Part shown: positions 32,043 to 44,009 of the stretch, piece after piece
Numbering within the stretch: position 1 is the stretch's first letter
Layout of the letters: every line of letters starts with the position of its first letter
Assembly: GCA_037447655.1 (NCBI GenBank)
Contig: JBBHKE010000500.1
Location: 64,001-119,092 of the forward strand
DNA length: 55,092 bases
Reading direction: 5' to 3'
From: Zygnema cylindricum
Lineage: Eukaryota; Streptophyta; Zygnematophyceae; Zygnematales; Zygnemataceae
The notes under the pieces: generated by a model
The model's database searches: none
The model's input: only the letters and a program-made list of their open reading frames with translations
Told to the model about the DNA's origin: nothing
Made by a program: the position numbers and the translations under genes

Positions 32043-33243
32043 GGCTATGGGGCCACCCTCTACGGTGCCCATCTTTAATGGAACATGCTTTATATACTAG
32101 GAGAGTATGATGACAAGAGCTCTATGTGAGAAAAGGTTTTGGGAAATAGTGACTAGACGGGTGAGGCGTCCATCCAGTCTTGGCATCTCTCCAGGGTTTG
32201 GAGGAAGCAGATTCACCAGAGATGCAGATCCATCTCTAACGGAGGAGACAAAGGAAGGGGAGGTGTTCGACAAAGGAAAGGAGAAAGAGACGATCACACC
32301 GATAGCAACTGGTTTGGCATTCATTTCAACTATTCCGAGGAACGAAGAAAATGATATCGATACCTGAGAATACAACAATATGGCGGCAAAGCACTTCACC
32401 CCGCCCCCATCTTACTGAAGGGCTTGCATCTCCTCATTTGCAGGTAAAGAGGGCATCCGATCTTTGGGTGGCTCTCATAGAGATGTACTGAAGTGGTACG
32501 ATTCAACAACAGCCGTTAGCTGATCAAAAATTAAAGAATATATATACAAGGGGGGAAGATGTTGGATTTTTGTAATGAGCTCGCAACACTTTTCATAGAG
32601 TTGGAGAGTGTTGGACATGTTGAAACTAAAAAGATGAAGGTTAACTGTTTACTCATAAAGTTACCAAATGAGTTCGAGAACATACTCAACCGTGTGCAAG
32701 ACTAACCAGACTTAAGGTGGATATGGAATTCAATGGTAGGGATGATTCTCGTTCGGGAGAACACGGTTGAGATCTGAAGGGGAGGAAAGAGTGGGCAAGC
32801 CTTGGCTGCTGGGACCGATTGGAGGAACAACGATTTTAGGAAACCGATCCGAAATTATGGAGGGGGGGGGCAGAACAATCAGACCGAGGAGTTTGGACCA
32901 GGGGCTCCCAAGGGATTGTGTCATTTTTGTAAGAAACCAGGGCACTATATGGCGGAGTGCACTAAGCTAACCGAACTTTGGTTAAAGGAGGGGCTGATCA
33001 GTGGACCTCCAAGAGGAAATAAAAAGGCTCTTGTGACTCAGGTACACGAGGAGGAATCCCAGGACGAGGACGGTGAGCTCCTGCTGGATGAGGAGATGGA
33101 GGCAAAGACCGAGGTCGAAATTATGCCAAGGCAGAAATGTGATTTTGGAGGTTTGAAAGGCGAAGGAGGTTGGATTGTGTATTCTGGTGCGTCCATGCAC
33201 ATCTGTAAGGATAAACATCTGTTCACTAACATGAGAAAGATTC
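31002..33243 (+). mobile_element. Ty1/copia retrotransposon, 3'-truncated (element 4)
   Basis: LTR_D, degenerate primer site, gag and protease. The sequence stops at about 33243, where an inverted LTR end (TGAAACTCTGAGACCTCC, 33244-33320) begins. Nothing of integrase or polymerase remains. Confidence 0.82.
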
Positions 33244-33254
33244 TGAAACTCTGA
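32107..33254 (+). pseudogene. Copia gag and protease remnant (element 4)
   Basis: 32107-32367 is a gag start interrupted by TGA just before the EYNNMAAKHF block. 32802-33254 has an intact knuckle GLCHFCKKPGHYMAEC. The protease signature reads VYSGASMHIC where family members have IDSGAS, so the catalytic Asp is replaced by Tyr. Broken frames connect the two. Confidence 0.82.
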
Positions 33255-33320
33255 GACCTCCATTGGCCCTCAGAGTATGCAGATCCAAAAGAAGCTAATC
33301 TAGATAGTGCCGACTCCAAG
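33244..33320 (-). repeat. Fragment of a copia LTR end, minus orientation
   Basis: TGAAACTCTGAGACCTCCAT followed by diverged LTR-like sequence. It terminates copia element 4 and precedes repeat copy R2. Confidence 0.55.
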
Positions 33321-33737
33321 TTAATATAAACCCAAGTGACTGACCCCTTGACAGTCAGAACCCCAATATCTCTGATGGGCATTTTGGTGGGTACGGTGAG
33401 TATTAGATTAGGCTATTTTGGCATCGTACTTTAAAACAAAAGTCTGAAGTTTCTGAACAGATTAACGTACGCATTGGAAGTTCGAACTAAACGGCAAAGT
33501 TCGTATACAATTTTGGTTAAAGGAAAAGTAGTAAAGTACAAATAAGGGTGAACTTCCATTAGAGGAAAAGTGGTGTTGTTTACTGGATGCCGTACACTTT
33601 CGTACAGATTCGTACAATTTATTTTTTTGTGACTAAACATTTCGAAACATGTTTACTTGATCGCTCCAACATTATAGGCGTAAATATCGACCGTTGGATT
33701 TTTAGCTTTTCTCGATTCGCGAAGCAATTGCGCACGT

Positions 33738-33790
33738 CGTCCAGTGTGAAGACACTCTCCTCGCCGAGGAGAGTATCTCCACACTGAACG
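33738..33790. repeat. Hairpin 1: 26-bp arms, three mismatches
   Basis: Left arm 33738-33763, single C at 33764, right arm 33765-33790. 23 of 26 positions are complementary. The core is ACTCTCCTCG-C-CGAGGAGAGT. Confidence 0.9.
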
Positions 33791-33847
33791 ATCGCGCACA
33801 TCGTCCAGTTTGAAGAGAGTCTCTTCAAACTGGACGATGTGCGCGAT
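33791..33847. repeat. Hairpin 2: perfect 28-bp arms, one-base loop
   Basis: Left arm 33791-33818 and right arm 33820-33847 are exact reverse complements around G33819. The arm contains GCGCACATCGTCCAGTTTGA. It follows hairpin 1 with no gap and shares the CGTCCAGT word with it. Confidence 0.95.
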
Positions 33848-33904
33848 GTACATCCTGGACGATGTGCGCGATGTACACCCTGGACGATGTGCGCGATGTT
33901 CAAG
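33830..33904. repeat. Three tandem 25-bp repeats
   Basis: CTGGACGATGTGCGCGATGT starts at 33830, 33855 and 33880, an exact 25-base period. The first copy overlaps the right arm of hairpin 2, so the tandem array is an extension of that arm. Confidence 0.95.
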
Positions 33905-34885
33905 TGAAGAGTAAAAAAAATCGCCAACAGGAATAGGCGATGAGAACCGAACACGTGGTACACGCCATCCACTGTCCACAGTTTGCCGCGCTTTCACTCT
34001 ATTAAGTATTAACACACGTAAAAGTGTGACGGATGTCACATAATACGGCAGATGCTTTCTGTTGGAGGCAGGCGTTCAAATAAAAGCCATTGCAGTGAAG
34101 AAGTTAGGGTTTGTTACAAACCCTAATGAAGGTACAAATAGTACGTTAGAGAATACTCGTACTATACTTTAAGTACATTACGCTGGTACAAATATTTCGT
34201 TCTGACTTTCCGTTGAAGAAGATATTTTGCAGATTTTCAAAATTTGTATGTGGTCCACATATTTTGTTTTGACTTTCCGTTGAAGATATGTGACAGATTT
34301 TAAAAATCTTGACTTTAACCTACGTGGCGCCAATCATAATTGAGAAAAGATGTTAACTGGCACGACATAATGGAAGGCAACGCCAGTAAACATAAAAAAT
34401 AGACGTGTCCGCATGTTTACTGGGACCGCGTAATGGAGAACAGGCCTGATAGGGAAATTAAGATACGACTACCAGTATATCAAGTTTAGCTGCAAACAAA
34501 AGTATCCAGCGTTCCTAAATTTTTTTTGGTACAAAATATTTTAAATGGTTTGAATCATCATCACAAGGGTTGTCGATCGGCAAAAACTTTTTTGGACGTT
34601 TGATGTTTAGTTGTAAATTTTTTGCCCTTGAGAAATTGTGCTTCAATATTTCTGCTCTTTTTTTTTTTAAGACCAAGGGCATGGTTGGGCCAAAGGTATA
34701 TATAACTGGTGCATAGGATTTTCCGATAATTGATATGTATTTTTCCAAAGGATCTCGATAGAAGATATTTAGCTTCTGTAGGTATTAACCATCAACTTAT
34801 CCCAATGTATCGTATCGATAACCCAAAAACCCCAGTCTTACCATTTTTGTTCCTGTGCTCCGCAAAGAAACGCGTTGTTTTGCTA

Positions 34886-35453
34886 CACCCCTAATCGTTA
34901 TTAGTGTTAATAACACTAATTTTGACGCGGCTTTTCCGGCCCAAAATCATATATTAGTGTTATTAACATTAAAATAGAATTAAAGCTAATATGGAAAGTA
35001 TTTATTGTTAACCATTTTATATTACGTTCATCGAAATTAGTGTGATGTACGAGAAGCTCGTTTACGTACATCGCGTCGTCGTGACATCTCAATTTTACAA
35101 CATTAAGTGCTCTTCGCACGTAAATTAAATCTCAGTACCAATTAGCTGCCAGAAAGAGCGGAACATTACGAAATATAAAGCATAAAATAGTGTTAATTTT
35201 ACTCTAATTTACATCTTTCGTACGATTTCCAAACCGCACAAATACGTATTTCGGCGAAAGGGATAGTACACCTGAACTTAAAATAGTATCGATGACAGCT
35301 CGGTGTACACCCTACAAAGTCGATACACAAATTGGCGTTAAGTGCCAAATTAATGTTAATTCTTTTTTTTTGGACACAAAATCACAAATTACTGTTATTA
35401 ACACTAAATTAGCGTTTACACTTTTTTTTTAACACTAATAACGATTAATGGTG
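34886..35453. mobile_element. MITE, TA-flanked, 568 bp (copy M5) with empty-site evidence
   Basis: The termini CACCCCTAATCGTTATTAG and CTAATAACGATTAATGGTG abbreviate here a longer inverted repeat. Flanked by TA at 34884-34885 and 35454-35455. R1 at 21371-21382 has the unoccupied site TTGCTAGCTGAC with a single TA. This shows TA target duplication directly and supports a Tc1/mariner (Stowaway-like) origin. Confidence 0.9.
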
Positions 35454-35984
35454 TAGCTGACAAGGCTGATATTTTTCTGAACTACGTGACATGAAAATGT
35501 CTGTCGTATCTGTAGATCGGCTTTATTCGCTCTTACGACCTTTTTTTTAACTGATATTGAAGCTAAGGCTATGTCTCCATGTGCCAAAGTAAGGGTTTTT
35601 TTTTATCGTTTTCCTATAAAACTTAGCCATGGGTATCGAACAAACCTCCATACAAGTGTGGGACCCTCGGCACCTCGCGCGGACCTTCGGCACCTTTTGG
35701 GATCGGGTATGAGAAATAGGGTTTTGTGTTTAGGGTTGTTTTTTAATTAAAAAAAACAGAAACAGAAAAAATAAACCCTAAACGAGCGGTCGCGCGGATA
35801 ACACGGGCGACGTAGACGCCTTAGGCACCCCTGCGGGGCCAAAAAGTTGCCAGATTCAGCGTCGTACAGCGTAAGTTGTCTTGTGTTTTTCGACCCACGG
35901 CCACGCCAAGAAACGTCATCTTCAACCTTTATTTTAAAACACATCGGCGATGTGTTTTAAATTAAAGTATCACCGCTAAACAAA

Positions 35985-37746
35985 TAGGAACACATACCCC
36001 ACGTGTTGAAATTTTTTAAAAATAAAACAATTTCAACTTTTCAAGCGACGAGTAAAAGTACACGATTCACTATGTTTTGTCCGTTTGCGTTCAGTACGAC
36101 GAGGAAAAGTATACAATTTGTTTTGTTTTGTCTGTTTGCGTCCGGTACAGATTTCTTCTTGCAGGGGTTTTAAGATTCTGATGCCATTTCACGTCGACCG
36201 GATAGGAGACGCAAAGGCAAAGCACATCTTCTTCAACCACGAAGCGGCACAGGCTGTAAGGGGGTATGTCTACAATGTCACGGAAAGGCATGCGACGTCA
36301 CAAGCAGTTACAAAAAATAACGTGCGTCATCACAGATTGTAGACATTGACAGCCGTCACGGGCATTGTCGACCTATACAATTGCCACACCCGTCAGTAAC
36401 AATTTCGTTGTTACACAAAGGGACACTTGATACCGAGTCTGGAGAATTTGCGGTAGAAGGTTCACTAAGATACAAGTACATGAAGACATACCTTAATTTC
36501 ATTGAATTTCTGAGATCTTAAATTACGGATCAGGTGATTTAATTGGCGCACCCCAAGTTTCCTATCCAAACATGTTTCTCGTCAATTTAACCTATCCTGT
36601 GTGTACTGTTCAAAGTTTTGAACTGTTGGGGACAATCTCTATTAATTATTTCTGCATCCCTATCCAGTATTCACTTTCGCTACCTTTCTTCCTTTTTCAA
36701 TCCAAAGCAAACATAGTTATGTGCTAGGCAACGTAGGTGACAATAGCCCTACAGCTGACTGAAAGATAAGTGTCCTTATTTTAGCTGCTTATTTTTTACT
36801 TGGAGTAGAATCGCAATTCTGAGCAAGGATAATAAATTTCGAAGCAGTGTTGCTCCATCTAAGCAAGAAACGTCAGAGGAAAAGGTAAACATAATCTTTT
36901 AGAGCATTTGGACAGAAAGATGACTTTAAACAAATACCACTATCCATATGAACTGCAGGACAGGTCATCTTCCAAAATATTTTGTAAGTCTTATTTTTTA
37001 AAGAAATTAACTTTCATAGTTACCAATTGATGTGTGTAGTGTCACGCATGACATCAGCAACAGCCTGTGTGCAATAAAACAGTCTTGCAGTAAGAAATTG
37101 TGACCAGGATTTTATAACACACAAAAAAAAGAAAGAAATGTGCGAGTCCCACGATGGTGAAACTGTAGAGAACCATAAAAATCACCGCTGAAACTTGTCA
37201 AAAAGTCACTAGTGGCACAAAGATCTATTGTCGATTTCAGCCAATCAAAGTACACAGGGAAGTGGTGGCCTGGTTTCACGGTAAAAATAAACACCCCTAA
37301 TACAGCAAATCTAGACAAAAAAATTAGGGACTAAATGAAAAAAATAGGTATAAAAAACTAGAATCACTTGCTGTGATGTTTACTCTGCCCTCACAAATAC
37401 ACTCACTATGGAAACAATCGACTGCTTCCCACCATCACTTTCAGAAACAATCTATTCCCTCGAATCAATTTTGCCGTATCAAATCTTATGGACATACTCC
37501 AAAAAAGAAAAGAGTATTTAAGCACATTGTTAAAAAACGCGCAGATTTATTTTGTTAACCCTCTCAAACTAAAAGATAATAGGACAACACTTTATCCCAC
37601 CATCCTGAACAAATGAATATTTTTTCTCAGGTTGACGAGATCCCTTACTCGTCGACCGAAATCTGTGAGACCTACCTTACTATGCAAAACAGACACATTT
37701 TATAAGCTGTGGTTTCTTGGACCAATCTGTACATGGGAACATTTCC
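35985..37746. other. Intergenic and probable 3' UTR sequence of the C4-hydroxylase gene
   Basis: No coding exon recognised. Short chance frames only (for example 36085-36342 +, 37112-37318 -). The part next to 37746 is presumably the 3' UTR of the minus-strand gene. Confidence 0.45.
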
Positions 37747-40700
37747 TTATGATCGAGGCATCGCTTTTGCTTCCACTCCACCACCGACTCGGGGTTGAAG
37801 TTTGTAAGGCATATATGTCCCACAAAGGTGATCCCAGATAGGGAAAAACGGCTGTGAGAAATTATACTTCAATCCTGACATTTGGTGATGAATGTCATGA
37901 TAAGCTGCACCAAAAAAGTCAAACTGTATGACATCAGCCGATGATACGAAGTCCCTCTTCCCACACATTTTTAGTGACAACGGTAACAAAGCTTATCAGG
38001 TGTAGTTGCACACGGAAATAGTCCCGACGACACAAGACTGAGTTTTATCGTGACTTGAAAGCCTGTTTGTTATTCTCTAACATAATAAAAGGGTAATAGA
38101 ATGCTATCCGAAGCTCCAAAGGTACTACTATCGTGGCTGTTTTCCGAAGCCCAGTTGTAAAAATGCACAAAAACCAAATAAAATTGAGGAAAGAAAGCAT
38201 CATGTCTTCTCCTTTTCAGTTCAGGCAAAAGACTCGCGCATCACTGTAAGAGCCGACACATATTGAACCTTGTCTCTTTATCCTGCTTCACTACTTGTAA
38301 TCTTCCACCAGATTTTTTCTCATAGAACTGGCAAATGAGGGCCGTGAAAGCAGCAGTAGAAAGGTTGGAAAAACTCACATGCATTGTTAGCAAAAAACAA
38401 CTGGAAAGGGTTGCTGGCGAGCGCCAGACCACAATGATCATCCACCGTCTTCACGGTTGCAAAACACCAAAAGAAAACAGCGACCTTCGGATGCATCCCT
38501 GTTCAGAGATAACCACAAGCAACGTATAAGAAACCTCAGCTAACTTGACCTCAAACTCTTCCCACATCCTTGAATAGAAATGATGCAGAATGACACTCTT
38601 CTAAAATTGTAGATGAAAGTTACATCGCCTGTTCGATAAACACTACCATCAGCTAAATGACAGGAGCACATGCTGTGGTCCTTTGACCCGGCCTCGGTAG
38701 TAGAGGACATATAAGTAAATATAGAGATAATGGACCATTAATGAGCAAATGATATATATGGTGGGTATTTGGACAGGCAATGCGATTTACATTTATAACC
38801 AAACCTGGAAGCAACTACAATAGACAATCTTCTCCAACTAGCCCATTTTCACCTAAATTAACAATTGATGACAAGGAGTACTGACCGCACCTGTCAGTAT
38901 AAATGAAAGACCACCGCCAACTGTGTCCATGATTAGGCCCTCCACCGGATGATTATAAAGTGCCCCACAAGCGTAAGGAACAAGCAATCGGTGATGCCAG
39001 CTGTGAAGAGTCCTGCATACCAGATATTACAAAAAATACAAAAAAACAATAGTAAATACAATGCTATAACAATCCAAAAAGCAGTAACTTCACCATCAAG
39101 ACAAACTGAACACTACTGCAATGCCAAGGAAAAGGAGTGCAAGGGAAAATAACAACAAGAACTTATACACCTGGCCAGCACTACAAAAAGGTGGTAGGAT
39201 CAACCTCACCTGTAGAGAAACTTATTCTGGTGCATGAGCCGATGCATGAAATACTGATACGTGTCCATAACAAACATCCCCATCAAAAACTGTAGTACAC
39301 AGGTGAGCATAGGTGGAAGGGGCTTATTTCCCTGTGCGGCTGGGTCCAAGAGAAGGAGAAAACTCGCTGCAGCAGCTTGTAAAACTTGCTGGAACAGCAC
39401 ACCTCGAACAACTGCAATCACAAGGAACGACAAAGATTTTTAAGGAATTTTAAGGGTTTTCCTTTACAGCCCTCGAAATTATGATCCAGTGGCTGTGTCC
39501 ACTCTTAGAAACTTCACTTAATCAGCTAAACCAGTAGGCATTTTTTTCTTTATAAGTAAAAAACCTCTAAATTTCCCACCTTCTGATGGCACACTGTTTC
39601 AACCAAATGCTTCATTGCAACAAGAAACCAGCATGTGTGTGTTCAAACATCTGTTTAGGGAATTTCATATTCCACTTAACCACAATGCCTCTTCACGTAC
39701 CCTAAAATGTCAAAAGCTCACTGAAAAAGCTATAAAAATTTATGAGTGTAATTTACTCTCATGAAAGTAAGAGTTCATAGGTGTGAACAAATGTCTAAAC
39801 AATGTTGGGAGCAACTATGCCTTTCTACGAATGGGGTTTTCAACTTTTACTTCCTTCAAAACAGCATGCTAGCTTACAAGGTGATGAAAAAACCTTGCAA
39901 AGGAATTTTACCGAACAGATTACAAGCCCAAACAAGTGACATAACTTGCACTTCAAATGTTTTTTGTTTCAGTTGCTTTTCGAACAAAGTTTAAGCAGAC
40001 ACATATGAACAACAAGAGACTAATTCACTTTAACCAATCATAAACACTCCTCATAATCAATAATGACTGGGAAAAATATTGCCAACAGATAAAAAACTCA
40101 ACTTGCATTCCTTCCATAATTGGTGTAGATATCTTGCATTTCATAAGTGCTGTAAATACCTTGTTTCATCGTCACCAAGTTCTTTTGATCCTCATCCCGC
40201 CTCGAGTGTAACCGATGGGACTCCAAATTCTGTAATAAAAAAAGAAAAAAAGAAGGAGAAAAATAAATAAAATGAAAAAAAGAGAAAGAGAAAAAATATA
40301 AAATGAAAATTACTAAAACAAAATGATAACCACTAACAGCCAAGTCAGGCGGACTCAACTTCAGCTTTCAACATCAATGAGGAGCCAGAGAACAACATTA
40401 CTTCCCCAAATAAAAAGTTTATTTTGGGGCGCGAAATACTGTAAAATGGTAATAATCACAAATGACCATGTCAGCCATAGTTAAAATGTGCAAAACAAGT
40501 GGAACACTGTATGTGGCTGCCCCGTGTTATACACAGATCGTATGGGTTTTCCGAGTATAATAAGTGTAAAGTTACAGGGTTCCAATATGAGTATACAAGT
40601 CTAGCCTTTTCAGTTGTTTTTGCACATTTGAACTATGATGTCAGGTAAGACTCGATTTCAACTTTTGATCATTTTTGGGTATCCGAGGAACATTAATTCA

Positions 40701-41252
40701 CAAAAAAAAAAACATTTTTGAGGTGTGTATTTGGTCATAATAATTCTGAAATGGAGCTTGAAATAAAAAAAAAACCGGTAAAGCAACAAGCTACAGCTTC
40801 CATATTACCGAACTAAGAAGAGGAAATAAATTCCGGACAGAAAACCTGATGTCAGGACATGGGTGATAATGGACAGATACACGGTTTTTTCTCAAACTAT
40901 TTCAGCGGTAAAAAAGAAAAAAAAAAAAATAGGAGAGCAATGGACTTACACTGTTAACCGCAACAAATCTTTAAAGAGAAGGGGAAAAAAAAAGAGGGAC
41001 GAAGAGAGGAAAGAGTATGCATTATCTCTATATGCAGCACTGACACACACACAAAAAAAAGGGAAAAAAAACAGAAGCAAAAAACAAAAAACAAAACAAA
41101 AAAGAAACAGAAATTGTATGACATCAATATTCACTTACCTTCAGCTGCAAATAATCCAGTGTGTGGTACATGCCTGCATAGAGCCAATAGACAACGATTG
41201 GTCCAGCTATGCCTGCCACGTCATCAGACACGTAACCGTCCCAAAAAACCAT
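37747..41252 (-). CDS. SBH1: Sphinganine (sphingoid-base) C4-hydroxylase, complete six-exon gene
   Basis: Exons in transcript order: 41139-41252, 40160-40229, 39210-39411, 38891-39012, 38379-38498, 37747-37904. They total 786 nt, 261 residues plus stop, close to the 258-260 residues of Arabidopsis SBH1/SBH2. All junctions are GT-AG and phases fit. The start is MVFWDGYVSDDVAG, with AAAATGG context. The product is a fatty-acid-hydroxylase-superfamily, di-iron, ER-membrane enzyme that makes phytosphingosine from sphinganine. Its three histidine boxes are visible: HRLMH, LHSWHH and YHDIHH, plus the TVDDHCG motif. An N-terminal membrane segment (PIVVYWLYAGMY) and a second hydrophobic stretch are present. 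The acceptor of the last exon is GTGCAG at 37905-37910. An alternative AG 20 bases upstream would disrupt the NNASYHD join, so it was not used. SBH1 and SBH2 cannot be told apart here. Confidence 0.95.
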
Positions 41253-41259
41253 TTTGAAA

Positions 41260-42310
41260 CGATTTTGCGAACCCTAAAACCGTCAAAACCTCAACTAAAA
41301 TCGGATTTATCGTATACGCAAGGGAGAAAACATTCCCTGGAGGTCCTTTTAAGAAATATGACAGGTGCGTTTATCTAAACGAGATAGTGCTGCAGCATCA
41401 CGTTTAGTGTCAATTCCTCCCTTGTTCTTGGAGTTGAACTCAACTTAGTCTTTTCAAGCAATAGCAGTAAAGAGAAATGACATCTACAGTACTGTACTTA
41501 TGAACTATTTTATACTACTCTTTACTTCAAGGAATCTGTAACAGTTTCAATTAATGTAAAACATTCTCAAGTATTCAATTATAAGAAGCTACAATGAATT
41601 AACAAATTGAATGGTAAAAGTGATAAGTTCTGCAGTAAATGAAGTACAGGTTGGCAGCGGACAGACGAGCAAAGAAATCTCTAAGCGTCGGCAAAGAGCC
41701 ACGCTTTCCTACTTTTTTGAAGACGTGTCACACTGTATAACAGTTGGATTGAGACTGCTGTAAGATCTGACGGCTGAAAATTCACTTTTGCTGATGCAAT
41801 CGTGGGAATGTCCAGGTCCGGTCGATATGCTGGAGGATTCGCTTTATTGCAGATAATTCACAATGTAATTCATGGAAAATAAATTTAACCGTCCGATCTA
41901 GATCCCTCGGTTCTGACAGGAGTAACATAACGATGCGATGCATCTGTCACACCGACAGGCGGCTGTATCTGGACAACAGAATAAATAGCCAATTACCGTA
42001 GTGTATGGAGAGTATCTGACCGTCCGATTAAAAATATCTTTTTCAGTTAAAAATCTTGACCTTCCAAAAGGCATTTTCTTTAAGCACATGGATAAATCGA
42101 CGGCTGCCGTCAAAGCCGTGTGCGGCAGTGCATCTATTTTGTAATTTTGCGATTACTATTTAGTGTAGGCGTGCACTCTCATATTTCGTCGTGGCACCAA
42201 TATATCCAGAGAGCCTACGTGGAGGCTCGCATTAGTACACTTGGTTAGAAAATTATAGTTGTAAACTCTATTTTCAAATGAGAGTATTTTACTATTTTTT
42301 ATCCAAATCA
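41260..42310. other. Upstream region of the C4-hydroxylase gene
   Basis: Presumed 5' UTR and promoter on the minus strand. No exon, TATA box or repeat could be assigned with confidence. Several CCGTCCGAT-type words occur, which are also frequent in the LTRs. Confidence 0.35.
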
Positions 42311-42313
42311 CTA

Positions 42314-42530
42314 CACCGTGAATCGCTATTAGTGTTAATGTTTTTTTCGCCACTTTAAAACATATTTTCTCCGTACACACTTGTCCGATTTTCAATTTGA
42401 GACCGCCAATCGGAAGCTGAGAATGTTAATTTCAATCGCAACCGTCAGATCTAAAAACCGACATGCATGTACGGAGAAAAGATGTTTAAAGAGACGAAAA
42501 AAACATTAATACTAACAACGATCCACGGCT
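42314..42530. mobile_element. MITE, long-inverted-repeat subfamily (copy M6)
   Basis: The left end TA-CACCGTGAATCGCTATTAG is intact. The right end, ACTAACAACGATCCACGG, is followed by a degraded TA. Inner arms share TTTTCGCCACTTTAAAACAT with M1 and M4. Length about 217 bp. Confidence 0.72.
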
Positions 42531-42659
42531 GAAATCAGAGAACAAAAAGTTTGAATGCTATACAGTACAGTACTAAACCCTGCCAACGACGCACGGAATT
42601 AAACGTACGTTCAGTGCGCGTGCAGAGCTGCGTGCGTTTAACCGCCAATAAAAACGTTT

Positions 42660-43080
42660 GAACTTCAAAACGATTGCCTGTGCTACTCCTCACCGTCTTC
42701 CTCCTCCCCTCCTCTCCCTCGCACACCATGTTACAGCGGGGAAAGAGATGGAGGGAGAGAGAGGAGGGCGCCAATTCTCTCAGTTAAAGAAAGAAAGACA
42801 GATGGAGAATCCATTTCTTTCTCTCTCTCCATGTCCCTCTCACCCCCTCCTTCATCCCTCCTCTCCATCCTTCCATCCGCCCCTCCGTCCGTCCCTCCGT
42901 CAATTCCTCCGTGCCACTCTCCATCCCTGCCTCCGTACGTGCCCCCTACCCCCCTCCCCCTCCCTCTCTCCCTCTCCCTCTCCCTCTCCCTCTCCCTCCC
43001 CCTCCCCCTCCCCTTCCCCCTCCTTCCCATCTCCCTCTTTCCTTCTCTCCCTCCCTCCCTCTTCATGTGTCTCTTTGTGT
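42660..43080. repeat. Polypyrimidine tract (CCTCTCCCTC)n
   Basis: A CT-rich low-complexity region on the + strand (densest 42820-43060), third of its kind in the window. Overlapping frames on both strands are composition artefacts. Confidence 0.85.
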
Positions 43081-43084
43081 GCGT

Positions 43085-44000
43085 GTGCGGATAAATTCGC
43101 AATCCATTGTCGGTTTTAGCGTTGCTTTTTAGTAATCGGTGCGATATTCATTCGTTGTCTTGTGGCAAAGGAGCGATGATTGGTCACGTACTCATCAAAA
43201 CATCCTAACTTTGAAGGTTAAACTCAAAACTTTACAAAAGGTGTGAGGAACAAAATTTTAATTTTTGTGTTGTCGTGGTTGAAAAAGATCGAAGAGTGAG
43301 TTGTCCAAGTTATATTCCGTTTGCTAATGAAGATGATAACTATAGACTTCTACGCGGGAATGAATAAAGAGGATTGACATTTTAATAAATAGTTTACCTA
43401 AAAATGGAATTAATCGGAGTGTAGAGGCTTTTTAGGATCGTAGCTAGAAGCATATCATCCACGGATAACATTGTCGTTTCCCATTTTCCTTTGTTTTGCG
43501 CATCCTCCGTACGCAATCAATTTATCGCTAAATTTTGATCGATTTTTTTTCACCTCTTTTTGGAATAAATTTCAATCCAAAACAAAGTTAACAACCTTGA
43601 AAAAGTACGTTATATTCACATTGGGCAGACCAAAAGTGGTTTCTCCTAACAACACTATTATTTGGAACATGGCGTCCATCCAAAAAGCAAATGCGTTGCG
43701 ATAATCCCCATTGGCATTGCTGATGAAGCCTTCAACACATTTTACGATACTATTGAAAACACAATATTTGATAAATATAAAAGTAGCATGTTGGAAAAAC
43801 CCGGACATAAACCATTTTGTTTGTAGATCCCTGACGTCTAAACTCAAAACACTTTCTCACTATCTTTCTCGCTCTCTCACCCCCCTTCCTTTTCGCTCCC
43901 TCAACCCCTCACTCTCTCCGTCCCTAATCCCTCTCTCTATCTCACGCTATCTCACACACACACAGTCTCAAACATGGAATATTGTGCAACCATGATTTAT
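43085..44000. other. Intergenic stretch, no gene recognised
   Basis: The longest frame, 43572-43847 on the minus strand (91 codons), resembles nothing I can name. No splice-consistent model was found. Confidence 0.4.
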
Positions 44001-44009
44001 GGAGTGAGT

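Larger units (their letters stand above)
33549..34447. mobile_element. Insertion with imperfect terminal inverted repeats carrying a hairpin array
   Basis: Absent from the homologous position in R1. The ends GTGAACTTCCATTA and (reverse complement) CTGTTCTCCATTA are similar, and subterminal CCAGTAAAC/GTTTACTGG words are inverted. The flanks ATAAGGG and GATAGGG may be a degraded target duplication. It contains the hairpins and 25-bp repeats at 33738-33904. It is likely a non-autonomous DNA transposon, class unresolved (MULE or hAT-like). Confidence 0.5.
33383..35984. repeat. Dispersed repeat R, copy R2, with three insertions
   Basis: Homologous blocks 33383-33548, 34448-34885, 35454-35628 and 35878-35984 are colinear with R1 (20795-21745). 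Inserted relative to R1 are a 0.9-kb hairpin-bearing element (33549-34447), a MITE (34886-35453) and about 250 bases of unknown origin (35629-35877). Confidence 0.72.

Noticed and set aside
33830-33904. CRISPR array
   Set aside because: Repeats are directly abutting with no unique spacers, in a eukaryotic transposon.
33653-34039. Overlapping minus-strand frames of 117-128 codons with repeated AHIVQ-like units
   Set aside because: The repetition comes from the hairpin arms and 25-bp repeats; no known domain.
40863-41378. Plus-strand frame of 171 codons
   Set aside because: Antisense of exon 1 and intron of the C4-hydroxylase gene; Lys-rich part is A-run sequence.
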